From NCBI GenBank assembly GCA_024638655.1, contig JAHEJW010000019.1:1-51400 (forward strand): a DNA stretch of 51,400 nucleotides, read 5' to 3'. Shown in pieces: positions 43,586-51,400 of this stretch; position 1 is the stretch's first letter; each line of letters opens with the position of its first letter. A model generated the notes under the pieces. The model did no database searches. It saw only the letters and a list, made by a program, of their open reading frames with translations, and had not been told where the DNA came from. A program made the translations under genes and the position numbers. The stretch comes from a bacterium. Lineage in GTDB: Bacteria; Actinomycetota; Acidimicrobiia; Spongiisociales; ZC4RG35.

Positions 43586-44239
43586 TCAGACCAGATTCTG
43601 AAGGAACGGATTGAACTGTCTCTCCCGTCCGATCGATGTGTCGGGCCCGTGCCCCGGGAGCACTCTCACGTCGTCCTCGAGAGTGAGCACCTGGGACTTC
43701 ATCGAGCTCATCAGATCCTCATATGAGCCCCCCGGAAGGTCGGTCCTGCCGACACTTCCGGCGAACAACTGGTCTCCGCTGAAGAGGATTCCTTCGTCTT
43801 CCCAGTAAAAGCAGCAATGCCCGGGGGTGTGCCCCGGAGTCAGACGCACCTCGAGCTCGACCCCGGCGAGATCGAGGCGCTGACCGTGCTCCAGGTGCTC
43901 GAACTGGTCGGGCAGGTCATATTCACCCGGAGGCGTCATGCCGAAGATCCGTTCGAGTTGCTCGATGGGATGGAGAGTGAGGAAGTCATCGTCGGGATGG
44001 ACATAGGTCTTGGCTCCGGTCCTGGCCGAGAGGCGACCTGCGCCACCGGTGTGATCGATGTGGCCGTGGGTCAGGAGGATCCCGACTACCGCCACATCCA
44101 GCTCGGCCAGATGGCGGCCGACCGCTTCGGGGTCAGGCGGTGCATCCACCACGAACCCCTTTCCCCCGGGCCCGTCGGCAACGACCCAGGCGTTGGTCTC
44201 GGTCACCCAAACGGGAATCTGTCTGATCAGCAGGCTCAT
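43586..44239 (-). CDS. Metallo-beta-lactamase-fold hydrolase (glyoxalase II-like)
   Basis: This 217-aa cytosolic metal hydrolase probably acts on a thioester. The binuclear-metal motif THGHIDHTGG (HxHxDH, about 59-68) is followed by GHTPGHCCFY, the bridging-Asp segment FSGDQLFAGSVGRTDLPGG and a last histidine in VLPGHGPDT. The order and small size resemble the YcbL-type glyoxalase II relatives; the substrate is unknown. A homologue lies between hisS and relA in mycobacteria. ATG at 44239 overlaps the rel stop (TGATG); the much longer upstream frame is discarded as rel antiphase sequence. Confidence 0.92.
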   Translation of the reverse strand: MSLLIRQIPVWVTETNAWVVADGPGGKGFVVDAPPDPEAVGRHLAELDVAVVGILLTHGHIDHTGGAGRLSARTGAKTYVHPDDDFLTLHPIEQLERIFGMTPPGEYDLPDQFEHLEHGQRLDLAGVELEVRLTPGHTPGHCCFYWEDEGILFSGDQLFAGSVGRTDLPGGSYEDLMSSMKSQVLTLEDDVRVLPGHGPDTSIGRERQFNPFLQNLV

Positions 44240-46404
44240 CACGATCCCGCCGGGTCGGTCGCCAGTCTGAACGCGGAGTAGACACCGTCGACACCTCTGA
44301 TGTCCGACAACAGCCTGGGGAGCTGGCTCGGATCGGATAGCTCGACCTCGTATTTCAGGACAGCCACCCTGCCCTCTCCGACGAGTGTCGAAGACGCGGT
44401 GATGTTGCCCCCCGTATCGCTGATCACCGATGTCACGTCTCTGAGGAGTCGCGTCCGGTCCAGGGCCTCCACCTGGATCCACACCACGAAGGGGCCCGCT
44501 GCGCTTCTCGGCCAGCTGACTTCGACGGCTCTCTCCCGGCGCTCCGCGAGCGACGCGACATTGGTGCAGTCGGCCCTATGAACGGAAACTCCGCGACCAA
44601 CCGTGACGTATCCAACGATGGGATCGCCCGGAACCGGCGAGCAACAGCGGGCGAGATGCACCAGCATGTCGTCCTGGCCTTCGACGACCACATCTGCCGA
44701 TTCGCTGGGACGGGCGCGTCGAAGGGGGCGGAAGAGATCGTCCCCTGTTTCGGGCTCGAGTCGTCGGTGCAGGCGAACGGACACGGAGTCGAGCGAGACG
44801 TTGCCCTCGCCAAGGGAGGCGATGAGAGTGTGTGCATCCTTTTGCCCCAACTCCGTCGCTATGGCGTTGAGGTGCTCCTCACGCTCGGAGGCGCTGAGCT
44901 CGGACGCCTCTTTTCTCAAGAGTGAGTTGATCATGTCACGACCCTCGGATATGGCCTGATCACGTCGCTCCTTCTGGAACCACTGCTTGATCTTCGACTT
45001 GGCCCTTCCGGTGCGGACGAGTTTCAACCAGTCGCGACTTGGGCCGGCATCAGGTGAATTCGAGGTGAGAATCTCGACTATGTCTCCAGATTCGAGACGT
45101 GTCGACAGTGGCACCAGCCTCCCGTTCACCCTCGCCCCAACGCACCTGTGACCGACCTCGGTGTGGACCGCATAAGCGAAGTCGACGGCGCTTGCTCCCT
45201 TGGCCATCTCCTTGACATCACCACCCGGTGTCAGAACGAAGACCTCGTCCTGGTAGAGGTCGAGCTTCAGGTTGGCCAGGAACTCTTCCGGATCTTCGTC
45301 GAAAGCCGAGATCTCCATCGGGACGCTTCTGCCCAGGTCGCCCTCCTTGTAACGCCAGTGGGCAGCGATACCGGCCTCGGCGCGCCGATGCATCTCTTCT
45401 GTTCGGATCTGGACCTCCAGTGGCTTGCCGTCAGGGCCAATCACCGTGGTGTGCAACGACTGGTAGAGATTGATCTTGGGCATCGCGATGTAGTCCTTGA
45501 ATCGCCCGGTCACGGGCACCCAATGGCTGTGGACCAGCCCCAGGGCGGCATATGAGTCTCTTGTGGTCCGGGTGACTATCCGAATACCGATCAGGTCGTA
45601 GATGTCCTCGAAGGGCCGGTTCTGCTCGATCATCTTTCGGTAGATCGAATACTGGTGCTTAGGCCGCCCGGTGACATCCGCCGTGATGCCGGCATCCTCG
45701 AGCATCCCGCCGATCTCGGTGACCATCTTTTCGATGAAGGCCTCCCGCTCCGGTGCTCGCTCGGCCAGCTTTGCCTGGATCTCCGCATTCGGGCCGGGGA
45801 AGAGGATGGCGAAGCAGCGATCCTCGAACTCATGCTTGATCTCCTGGACGCCAAGACGATGGGCCAGGGGTGCATAGACGTCGAGCGTCTCCTGGGCGAC
45901 GCGTATCTGCTTCTCCTCGCGGAGGGCATAAGCCGTCCTCATGTTGTGCAGCCGGTCGAACAGTTTGATGATGAGCACGCGGACGTCCTGAGCCATTGCC
46001 ACGACCATCTTTCGGATCGTCGCCGCCTGAGCCTGCTCGCGATTGGAATAGCGAACACGGTCCAGCTTGGTCACACCGTCGATAAGCCGAGCGACCTCAT
46101 CGCCGAACTCCTTGGCGAGCTGAGCAATTGTGAGATCGGTGTCCTCGACCGTGTCGTGGAGGAAGGCAGCGATGATCGTGTCCTCGTCGAGGCCGTATTC
46201 GGCCAGGACCAAGGCAACGGCCAGCGGGTGCGTGATGTATGGATCTCCGGTCTTGCGGATCTGACCTGCGTGGGCATCCCGGGCCATCTCATAGGCGCGT
46301 CTCAGACGTTCGCTGTCGCCCTCGGGATGGTGCTCGCGGAACGCGTTGAGGACGTCGGCCAGACTGGGAGCCGTGCCGGGTTCAGTCGTAGCTGGCGAGG
46401 GCAT
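44239..46404 (-). CDS. rel: Bifunctional (p)ppGpp synthetase/hydrolase
   Basis: This enzyme sets the level of the stringent-response alarmone. The 721-aa chain has an HD hydrolase domain with intact ligands (ITHP His59, HDTVED 83-88), the synthetase domain (GRPKHQYSIYRKM, YDLIGIRIV, INLYQSLHTTV), TGS (EVFVLTPGGDVKEM), a conserved CC zinc-finger segment (LARCCSPVPGDPIVGY) and C-terminal ACT. RFKD in the synthetase domain is the RxKD type of bifunctional Rel, not the ExDD of monofunctional RelA. I start at ATG 46404, 23 nt inside apt; an upstream start 11 codons earlier adds only unrelated residues. Confidence 0.97.
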   Translation of the reverse strand: MPSPATTEPGTAPSLADVLNAFREHHPEGDSERLRRAYEMARDAHAGQIRKTGDPYITHPLAVALVLAEYGLDEDTIIAAFLHDTVEDTDLTIAQLAKEFGDEVARLIDGVTKLDRVRYSNREQAQAATIRKMVVAMAQDVRVLIIKLFDRLHNMRTAYALREEKQIRVAQETLDVYAPLAHRLGVQEIKHEFEDRCFAILFPGPNAEIQAKLAERAPEREAFIEKMVTEIGGMLEDAGITADVTGRPKHQYSIYRKMIEQNRPFEDIYDLIGIRIVTRTTRDSYAALGLVHSHWVPVTGRFKDYIAMPKINLYQSLHTTVIGPDGKPLEVQIRTEEMHRRAEAGIAAHWRYKEGDLGRSVPMEISAFDEDPEEFLANLKLDLYQDEVFVLTPGGDVKEMAKGASAVDFAYAVHTEVGHRCVGARVNGRLVPLSTRLESGDIVEILTSNSPDAGPSRDWLKLVRTGRAKSKIKQWFQKERRDQAISEGRDMINSLLRKEASELSASEREEHLNAIATELGQKDAHTLIASLGEGNVSLDSVSVRLHRRLEPETGDDLFRPLRRARPSESADVVVEGQDDMLVHLARCCSPVPGDPIVGYVTVGRGVSVHRADCTNVASLAERRERAVEVSWPRSAAGPFVVWIQVEALDRTRLLRDVTSVISDTGGNITASSTLVGEGRVAVLKYEVELSDPSQLPRLLSDIRGVDGVYSAFRLATDPAGS

Positions 46405-46900
46405 GGAGGGGTACTCCGTCGACTCGCTCCGCCCCACCGAGGAACGCCAGCTCGATGAAAACCGAGAATCCGATCACGTCTGCGCCCAGACGTCTGAGCA
46501 GGCTGACCGCTGCGGCGGCTGTCCCCCCGGTGGCGATCACATCATCCACCAGCAAGACTTTCTCTCCTTCGAAGACGGCGTCCGTGTGCAGCTCGAGGGC
46601 GTCGATGCCGTATTCCAGCTCATAGTCCTCTCGAACCGTTTGATACGGCAGCTTTCCCGGCTTCCTGATCGGGATGAAACCCGCCCCGAGACGGTCGGCG
46701 ACCGGTGTCGCCAGAGTGAAGCCCCTTGCCTCGATTCCGGCGACCTTTGTGATGCCCTTGTCCACGTATGGCTCGGCCAACGCAGTGATGAGACTGGAGA
46801 AAGCGTCAGCGTTGGCGAGAACGGGAGTGATGTCCTTGAAGACGATCCCTGGCTCGGGGAAGTCCGGTATGTCTCGGATCAGGTCGGTGACGTTGTTCAC
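46382..46900 (-). CDS. apt: Adenine phosphoribosyltransferase
   Basis: This enzyme salvages adenine to AMP with PRPP. The 172-aa protein has DIPDFPEPGIVFKDITPVL (start), GIEARGFTLATPVA, RKPGKLPYQT and the PRPP loop VLLVDDVIATGGTAAAA. It would recover the adenine released by the AMP nucleosidase at 2153-2941. GTG start at 46900, 20 nt after secF. The order secD-secF-apt-rel is the classic actinobacterial one. Confidence 0.97.
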   Translation of the reverse strand: MNNVTDLIRDIPDFPEPGIVFKDITPVLANADAFSSLITALAEPYVDKGITKVAGIEARGFTLATPVADRLGAGFIPIRKPGKLPYQTVREDYELEYGIDALELHTDAVFEGEKVLLVDDVIATGGTAAAAVSLLRRLGADVIGFSVFIELAFLGGAERVDGVPLHALASYD

Positions 46901-46920
46901 AAGGAGAGTCTACGGTGCCT

Positions 46921-47880
46921 TCAGCGTCTTCCAGCTTTGATCCGGCGCTCGACCCATTCGGCTCTCTCCTGCCACTCCTCCTCCCGCTCCTTGAGCGTGG
47001 CCAGGATCGGAGCGGCAAAGAAGATCGATGAGTACGTCCCTGCTGCTATCCCGACGAAGAGAGCGAGGGCGAAGTCGAGGAGTGTCGACGCTCCGAGGAT
47101 AAACGAGCCAACGAACAGGATGCTTCCCACGGGGAGGAGAGAGGTCAGAGATGTAGCCAGAGATCGAGCCAGAACCGAGTTCATGGCCTGGTTGACGATC
47201 TCGGTATAGGTCTTCTCCTCTTCTATCTCGACGAGTTCCTCCACCTTGTCGAAGACCACCACGGTGTCGTAAAGCGAGTACCCCAGGATCACCAGGATCG
47301 CCACCACGGTGCCCGGAGAGACCGGGAAGCCAGTCAGCGAATAGACCCCGATTGTTATCAGCAGATCATGGAAGAGGGCGGCGAGGCCGGCCAGGGCCAT
47401 CTTGAACTCGAGACGCCAGCTGATGAACAGAACCACCGCCCCCAGGAACACCCCGAGAGCTATCAGGGCTCGCCGGGCAACCAACGCGCCAAAGGACGGG
47501 CCCACCGTCTCCACAGAGATCTCGTCCTCACCGGCTTCTGTGACGGAACTGATTGCCTCTATGGCGGCGCCTTCGGTCTCCGTATCCAATTCCCTGGTCG
47601 TGACCCGTACAGCAGCGCCATCGTCCAGTTCCTGAATCGTGGCCTCTTGAACCCCGATCTCGAAGAACGCTTGTCTGACCTCGGAAACATCGGCCCCGGC
47701 GGGATTGGGTGCCTGTATCGACAGACCACCGACGAACTCGATGCCCAGGTTGAGTTGACGAATTCCCAGGCTCGCCAGGGCCACAACCAGGATCACGGCC
47801 GAGATGGTGAACCAACGCCGTCGGTTGCCGACGAAGTCGATTTCCGTCTCGCCGCGATTCAGACGACCGAGGACGCTCAT
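46921..47880 (-). CDS. secF: Protein translocase subunit SecF
   Basis: SecF partners SecD to pull exported proteins across the membrane using the proton gradient. The 319-aa product has six predicted membrane helices and a periplasmic P1-like domain between the first two. Signatures are GIEFVGGLSIQ, VSVETVGPSFG-like (ISVETVGPSFGALVARRA), GYSLYDTVVVFDKVEE and NQAMNSVLARSLATSLTSLL. ATG at 47880 overlaps the secD stop (ATGA); the nine extra upstream residues are not needed. Confidence 0.96.
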   Translation of the reverse strand: MSVLGRLNRGETEIDFVGNRRRWFTISAVILVVALASLGIRQLNLGIEFVGGLSIQAPNPAGADVSEVRQAFFEIGVQEATIQELDDGAAVRVTTRELDTETEGAAIEAISSVTEAGEDEISVETVGPSFGALVARRALIALGVFLGAVVLFISWRLEFKMALAGLAALFHDLLITIGVYSLTGFPVSPGTVVAILVILGYSLYDTVVVFDKVEELVEIEEEKTYTEIVNQAMNSVLARSLATSLTSLLPVGSILFVGSFILGASTLLDFALALFVGIAAGTYSSIFFAAPILATLKEREEEWQERAEWVERRIKAGRR

Positions 47881-49289
47881 TGAGCCGCCCCTTCGATCGA
47901 GAACCATCCGCCGGTCCCCAGTGGTGAACGTGCCAGCAGGGCCACGGCGCGCCGGGTGTACGAGCGGGCGATGACTATGTCGAGCACAGTGGCGAGGCCA
48001 AGTGCGATAGCAAATCCTTTTACTGCCCCCACCGCGAGAGCCCAGAGGAGGGCCGCGGCGAGAAGCGAGACGGTATCGGCGGTCAGGATCGTCCGGTAGG
48101 CCAGTTTGAAGCCTTCATCGGCGGCTTCCTCGACCGGAAGCCCCTCCCTGATCTTCTCCTTCAGCCTCTCGTAGTAGACGATGTAGCTGTCAGCGGTGAT
48201 GCCAACCGACACGATGATCCCGGTGACACCCGCGAGAGTGAGTGTGAGGCCCTGCCACTCGCCGAGCAGGCCGAATAGAGCTATCAGGAGAGAGGCAAAG
48301 ACTGTCAGGCCGACGATGGCCACCAAACCGAGAGACCTGTATATGACCAATACGACGATCGCCACCAACGCCAGACCGAGCAGTCCCGCCATGACTCCCG
48401 ACTGGAGCGAGTCGGTGCCGAGCGTCGCCGAGACCTTCTGCACGGCGGAGATCTCGAACGCCACGGGGAGTGAGCCGTACCTGAGGACTACGGCCAGGTC
48501 GTTCGCCTCCTGTTGGGCGTCCTCAGCGCCGCCGACGGTTATGAGGGCACTCCCACCGGTGATACCCGTGTCAGGTGAAACTCCCGGATTGACCTGAGGA
48601 GCCGAGATGACCTCAGCGTCGAGCACGATCGCGATCTGTCGCCGCGGGTCCCCCGGCGGGAAGCCAGCCGCGTCGGCGGTCATATCGGCGAACAGATCGC
48701 CGCCTTGGCTGCTGAGATCGAGGCTCACCGCCCATGTGGCGCTCTGGGTGTCGAACAACGGTATGGCATCGGCCACATCCGACCCCTGCAGACGAGCCGG
48801 GCCCACTAGGAGGACTTGGGGCCCAAAACCGCTGTCGTAGGGAAGGTAAGACTCCTGATCGATGGAATCCTCGAGGGTCAGCCCGGTGGCCGGATCGATG
48901 TTCGGGTCGTCACTTCCCACGAGCGGGCCGGTCAGACCGGCAATAGCATCCAGGACCGGTCGGAATGAGAGGCGCCCGGTCTGACCAACTGCCTCGATCG
49001 CACGCTGCTCATCTTCGACACCCGGCAGCTGGACCACCACGGTGTCATCACCGGAGATGGCGATGTCCGGCTCTTGCACCTCACCGAAGGCTTCGATACG
49101 ACGGTTGATGATGTCGGTAGCGACCTGGAGTAGGTCGGGATCGGTGCCATCCGGGGCGGTCAGGACGACGGAGGTCCCCCCCTGGAGGTCCAACCCAAGG
49201 CGGGGAGTCAATCCGGCTGCGGTGGCGGCTGCAAGACCCCCCCAGGCGATCAACAAGACCACTATGAGCCCGACGACACGACGAGTCAT
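47877..49289 (-). CDS. secD: Protein translocase subunit SecD
   Basis: The larger partner of SecF has 470 aa. The N-terminal helix (about 4-25) is followed by the RLGLDLQGGTSVVL signature (about 30-43), the extracytoplasmic P1 domain, and five C-terminal helices with ITADSYIVYYERLKEKIREG (the conserved D of the proton path is in this helix region) and FALALGLATVLDIVIA-like segments. ATG at 49289 follows yajC by 19 nt. Confidence 0.96.
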   Translation of the reverse strand: MTRRVVGLIVVLLIAWGGLAAATAAGLTPRLGLDLQGGTSVVLTAPDGTDPDLLQVATDIINRRIEAFGEVQEPDIAISGDDTVVVQLPGVEDEQRAIEAVGQTGRLSFRPVLDAIAGLTGPLVGSDDPNIDPATGLTLEDSIDQESYLPYDSGFGPQVLLVGPARLQGSDVADAIPLFDTQSATWAVSLDLSSQGGDLFADMTADAAGFPPGDPRRQIAIVLDAEVISAPQVNPGVSPDTGITGGSALITVGGAEDAQQEANDLAVVLRYGSLPVAFEISAVQKVSATLGTDSLQSGVMAGLLGLALVAIVVLVIYRSLGLVAIVGLTVFASLLIALFGLLGEWQGLTLTLAGVTGIIVSVGITADSYIVYYERLKEKIREGLPVEEAADEGFKLAYRTILTADTVSLLAAALLWALAVGAVKGFAIALGLATVLDIVIARSYTRRAVALLARSPLGTGGWFSIEGAAQ

Positions 49290-49308
49290 GTCTGTGCCTC
49301 AGCCGGCT

Positions 49309-49611
49309 TCACGCGCGTTCTTCGTCCCCCAGACGGGCTCCGATCGCCCGGCGTGACACCCGGACCTGTCCTTCTTCGACTCGAAGCACGACGCTGTCCT
49401 CGTCCAAACGGACCACCTTTCCGTGGATCCCGCCGACCGTCCGGACTTCATGACCGAGCTCCAGTGATTGAGCGAGCTCTTCCTGCTGTCTCGTCCTCTT
49501 TCTCTGCGGTCGGATGATCAGGAAGTAGAAGACCCCGACCATCAGTGCCAGAAAGATGATGGACGGCAACGCGCTCCCGGTCGCCTCCTGTGCCAGCACG
49601 ACAGATTCCAC
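49309..49611 (-). CDS. yajC: Sec accessory protein YajC
   Basis: This small 100-aa membrane protein associates with SecDF. A single transmembrane helix (about 17-33, IIFLALMVGVFYFLII) is followed by the signature RPQRKRTRQQEELAQSLE and the cytoplasmic domain GHEVRTVGGIHGKVVRLDED. GTG start at 49611. It lies between tgt (51-nt gap) and secD in the usual order. Confidence 0.95.
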   Translation of the reverse strand: MESVVLAQEATGSALPSIIFLALMVGVFYFLIIRPQRKRTRQQEELAQSLELGHEVRTVGGIHGKVVRLDEDSVVLRVEEGQVRVSRRAIGARLGDEERA

Positions 49612-49662
49612 GGTTCCTCCGAGGGATAGTAAGAAGAGTTGAGGTTAGGCAGCGCAGGATAT

Positions 49663-50772
49663 CTAGGGCGAACCGCTCTCCCTCGCTACTTTCAGCTCAT
49701 CGATGTGACTCTTCAGGCGTCCGGCTTCGATGGCTTCCCTGGCCCCGGCCACCAGATCGAGAGTGTATTGGAGGTTGTGAATGGTGAGGAGACGCTGGGC
49801 GCTCAGCTCTCTCATCCTGATCAGGTGACGGAGATACGCCTTCGAGTATCGCGAGCAGGTGAGACATCCGCACTCTTCATCTATCGGCGTTTCATCATTC
49901 TCGAACTCGGACCTGTTCACATTGAAGTCACCGAAACGGGTCAGTGCCTTCCCGTGACGGGCCAGTCTCGTGGGCAGCACGCAATCGAACATGTCCGCTC
50001 CCCTCTCGATTGCATCGAGCAGACCGTCGGTATCTCCGAGCCCCATGACGTATCTGGGTTTGTCCTCGGGCAGTTCGGCGACCGCGGCGGCTAGAGCCCG
50101 TCTTCGATCTTCGGCGGACTCGCCCACCGACAGGCCGCCGATCCCGAACCCGTCGAAACCGAGCGCCGACGTCAGCCGAGCGCTCTCGGCTCGGAGCTGG
50201 TCGTTGATCCCGCCCTGGACGATCCCGAAAAGAGCCTGATCCTTCTTGTCGTGAGCCTCGAGACAGCGCTCCGCCCATCGCAGGGTGCGACGCATCTCGG
50301 CCTCGACCTTCTCCTCAGGTGCGGGCAGCCCGACGCACACGTCCAACACCATGGCGATATCGGGGCCCAACTGCTGTTGAACCATCACCGCGTCTTCCGG
50401 TGATAGCTGCACCGTCTGACCGTCGTAGATGGACTTGAAGGTCGCTCCCGACTCGTCGATCTCAGGGTCCAGCGAGAAGATCTGGAATCCACCCGAGTCC
50501 GTGAGGATCGGTTTGTCCCAGGACATGAACTCATGGAGGCCACCGAGCTCACCGATGAGCTCCGATCCCGGTCGCAGCATGAGGTGATAGGTGTTGGCGA
50601 GGACGATCTCGGTACCGAGGCTCTCGAGGTCGTCGGTGTCTACCGTCTTGACCGCGGCTCTCGTTCCCACAGGCATGAAGGCCGGTGTTCTCACCTCTCC
50701 GTGGGGCGTATGGAGCACTCCCGAGCGGGCTTGCCCTTCGGTGGATTTCGATGACCACGTGACCGCCGGCAT
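49663..50772 (-). CDS. tgt: tRNA-guanine transglycosylase
   Basis: This enzyme exchanges guanine-34 for preQ1 in GUN-anticodon tRNAs on the way to queuosine. The 369-aa product has ANTYHLMLRPG, TDSGGFQIFSL with the catalytic Asp, FGIVQGGIND, GGLSVGE, the second Asp in FDCVLPTRLARHG and the zinc site CGCLTCSRYSKAYLRHL. ATG at 50772 is drawn; a GTG two codons upstream is equally possible. queA is not beside it; tgt-yajC-secD-secF is a widespread neighbourhood. Confidence 0.96.
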   Translation of the reverse strand: MPAVTWSSKSTEGQARSGVLHTPHGEVRTPAFMPVGTRAAVKTVDTDDLESLGTEIVLANTYHLMLRPGSELIGELGGLHEFMSWDKPILTDSGGFQIFSLDPEIDESGATFKSIYDGQTVQLSPEDAVMVQQQLGPDIAMVLDVCVGLPAPEEKVEAEMRRTLRWAERCLEAHDKKDQALFGIVQGGINDQLRAESARLTSALGFDGFGIGGLSVGESAEDRRRALAAAVAELPEDKPRYVMGLGDTDGLLDAIERGADMFDCVLPTRLARHGKALTRFGDFNVNRSEFENDETPIDEECGCLTCSRYSKAYLRHLIRMRELSAQRLLTIHNLQYTLDLVAGAREAIEAGRLKSHIDELKVARESGSP

Positions 50773-50793
50773 CGACACAAGGCTAGGGGCGGA

Positions 50794-51240
50794 TCACTCC
50801 TGGCCGACACGAGGTCGATTCGTAGCGGCGAGTCTCGAGACGAAGAATCCGAACACGAGACAGCTGGTGACGACTGTTGCCCGATCGACCACGAAGAAGA
50901 GGACTTCTCCCTCCATCAGGGTGGGCCCAGGCGGCCACCCGAGAGTCCAATAGAAGGCGATGATGATGAGAAGAGGGATCATTGACCAGCCCGCGATCGC
51001 ACCACGGGATGGAGTCGCCGTCTGCCTTTGAGATGCCGCCATACCGAATACGAGACCTGCAGCCATGAGAGTCAACAGATAGACAAGGAGGGCACCACGC
51101 GGGTAGCGGAACTCGGCGCCTGCGGTGGTGCGGATCTCGGTGAACTGATCGCCGGCCCACCAGATCAGAGCGAAGCCGAGGATCGTCAGGAAACCCACGT
51201 AGAACCAGATTCGGTAGTTGCGAGAGCCAGATGTGGTCAT
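50794..51240 (-). CDS. Small membrane protein, four predicted helices
   Basis: I do not recognise this 148-aa protein. Four hydrophobic stretches are visible at about 11-30, 48-69, 81-101 and 114-135. The short loops and tail (RLAATNRPRVGQE) are more charged. It has no catalytic motif or cysteine pair. ATG at 51240 begins within ATGA shared with a possible upstream frame; it ends about 15-20 nt before tgt and is probably co-transcribed. Coding character is supported by length, frame and hydrophobic pattern only. Confidence 0.75.
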   Translation of the reverse strand: MTTSGSRNYRIWFYVGFLTILGFALIWWAGDQFTEIRTTAGAEFRYPRGALLVYLLTLMAAGLVFGMAASQRQTATPSRGAIAGWSMIPLLIIIAFYWTLGWPPGPTLMEGEVLFFVVDRATVVTSCLVFGFFVSRLAATNRPRVGQE

Positions 51241-51400
51241 GCCATTGCCCTCGTTCCGAACCTAGCCAAACGCCGGCATGGGTTTGGGGCGTTGTTGCGT
51301 CTGGTTGGTGGTGTTTGGGTTGTTGTCCCGGGTTTGGTGGTGTGTGGTTTCGGTGTTCTGGTTTGGGGGGGTGTGGGGAAGGGGTCACCCCCTAGGGTTT
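51237..51400 (-). CDS. Possible 3' end of a Pro/Thr-rich protein (partial)
   Basis: One minus-strand frame stays open from the window edge for 53 codons and ends in a TGA that overlaps the next gene's ATG as ATGA, the coupling used throughout the window. The translation is rich in Thr, Pro, Asn and Lys (for example PTPPQTRTPKP), as expected of a disordered C-terminus. Caution: the tract has almost no T on this strand, so stop codons are improbable by composition alone. It could equally be an untranslated leader. Confidence 0.3.
   Translation of the reverse strand, partial: TLGGDPFPTPPQTRTPKPHTTKPGTTTQTPPTRRNNAPNPCRRLARFGTRAMA
51279..51378. other. 100-base A-free, G/T-rich tract with G-quadruplex potential
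   Basis: The plus strand has no A from 51279 to 51378 and only about ten C; the rest is G and T. G-runs at 51365-51371, 51375-51378 and 51381-51384 fit a G-quadruplex pattern with loops of 1, 3 and 2. Directly after it, GGGG-TCA-CCCC (51381-51391) and CCCTAGGG (51390-51397) form short palindromes. The minus-strand RNA would be C/A-rich, U-free and unstructured. Composition is unlike the rest of the window. Confidence 0.8.

Noticed and set aside
50783-51388. A 201-codon minus-strand frame spanning the right edge and the small membrane protein
   Set aside because: It is out of frame with the hydrophobic 148-aa protein, has no hydrophobic or domain pattern, and its openness comes from the T-poor tract.

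Overview
The window is one continuous, gene-dense stretch of a high-G+C bacterial chromosome. Every gene I can support lies on the minus strand, so the text runs from high to low coordinates in the direction of transcription. The gene content and order point to the Actinobacteriota, most likely class Acidimicrobiia or a near relative. Three lines of evidence support this: a mihF gene beside the rpoZ-coaBC-metK-priA-def-fmt-rpe-rib cluster, a PriA with no ATPase motifs, and a partial 16S rRNA of actinobacterial type. Three blocks that are separate in Mycobacterium tuberculosis are fused here: secD/relA/hisS/alaS/aro/efp/nusB, pyrR to ribH, and infC-rpmI-rplT-rRNA methylase-pheST with mpg-tyrS. 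The assignment rests on remembered gene orders, not on a search.

Layout from the right edge: a possible 3' end of a Pro/Thr-rich protein in an A-free G/T tract; a small four-helix membrane protein; tgt; yajC-secD-secF; apt; rel; a metallo-hydrolase; hisS-aspS-alaS; ruvX-mltG-aroE; a DUF4388 protein and a prepilin peptidase; aroC-aroK-aroB; efp-nusB; a PyrR-binding RNA leader; pyrR-pyrB-pyrC-carA-carB-pyrD-pyrF; mihF, an archaeal-type cytidylate kinase, rpoZ, coaBC, metK, priA; def-fmt-rpe; a receiver-GGDEF protein; ribD-ribE-ribBA-ribH; a structured leader with an intrinsic terminator; infC-rpmI-rplT-rRNA methylase-pheS-pheT-mpg; an AMP nucleosidase; tyrS; and an rRNA promoter and leader followed by the first ~460 nt of 16S rRNA.

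Most neighbours overlap by 1-4 nt (ATGA, GTGA, TGATG), so translation is probably coupled over long runs. The genes cover pyrimidine synthesis, the shikimate and riboflavin pathways, four aminoacyl-tRNA synthetase systems plus PheRS, translation factors, stringent response and Sec secretion. The few real gaps hold the regulatory elements: the pyr leader, a possible def promoter, the infC leader and the rRNA leader.

I see no mobile element, CRISPR array, tRNA or clearly new multi-gene system. The interest lies in deviations inside housekeeping genes: a TyrRS whose HIGH signature reads TLGW; a NusB with an IF2_N-like N-terminal domain; an archaeal-type CMP kinase in the usual gmk slot; a class 1B-like PyrD with no adjacent PyrK; a shrunken PriA without zinc cysteines; infC apparently starting at AUC behind a leader terminator; and a GGDEF response regulator embedded in the riboflavin genes.
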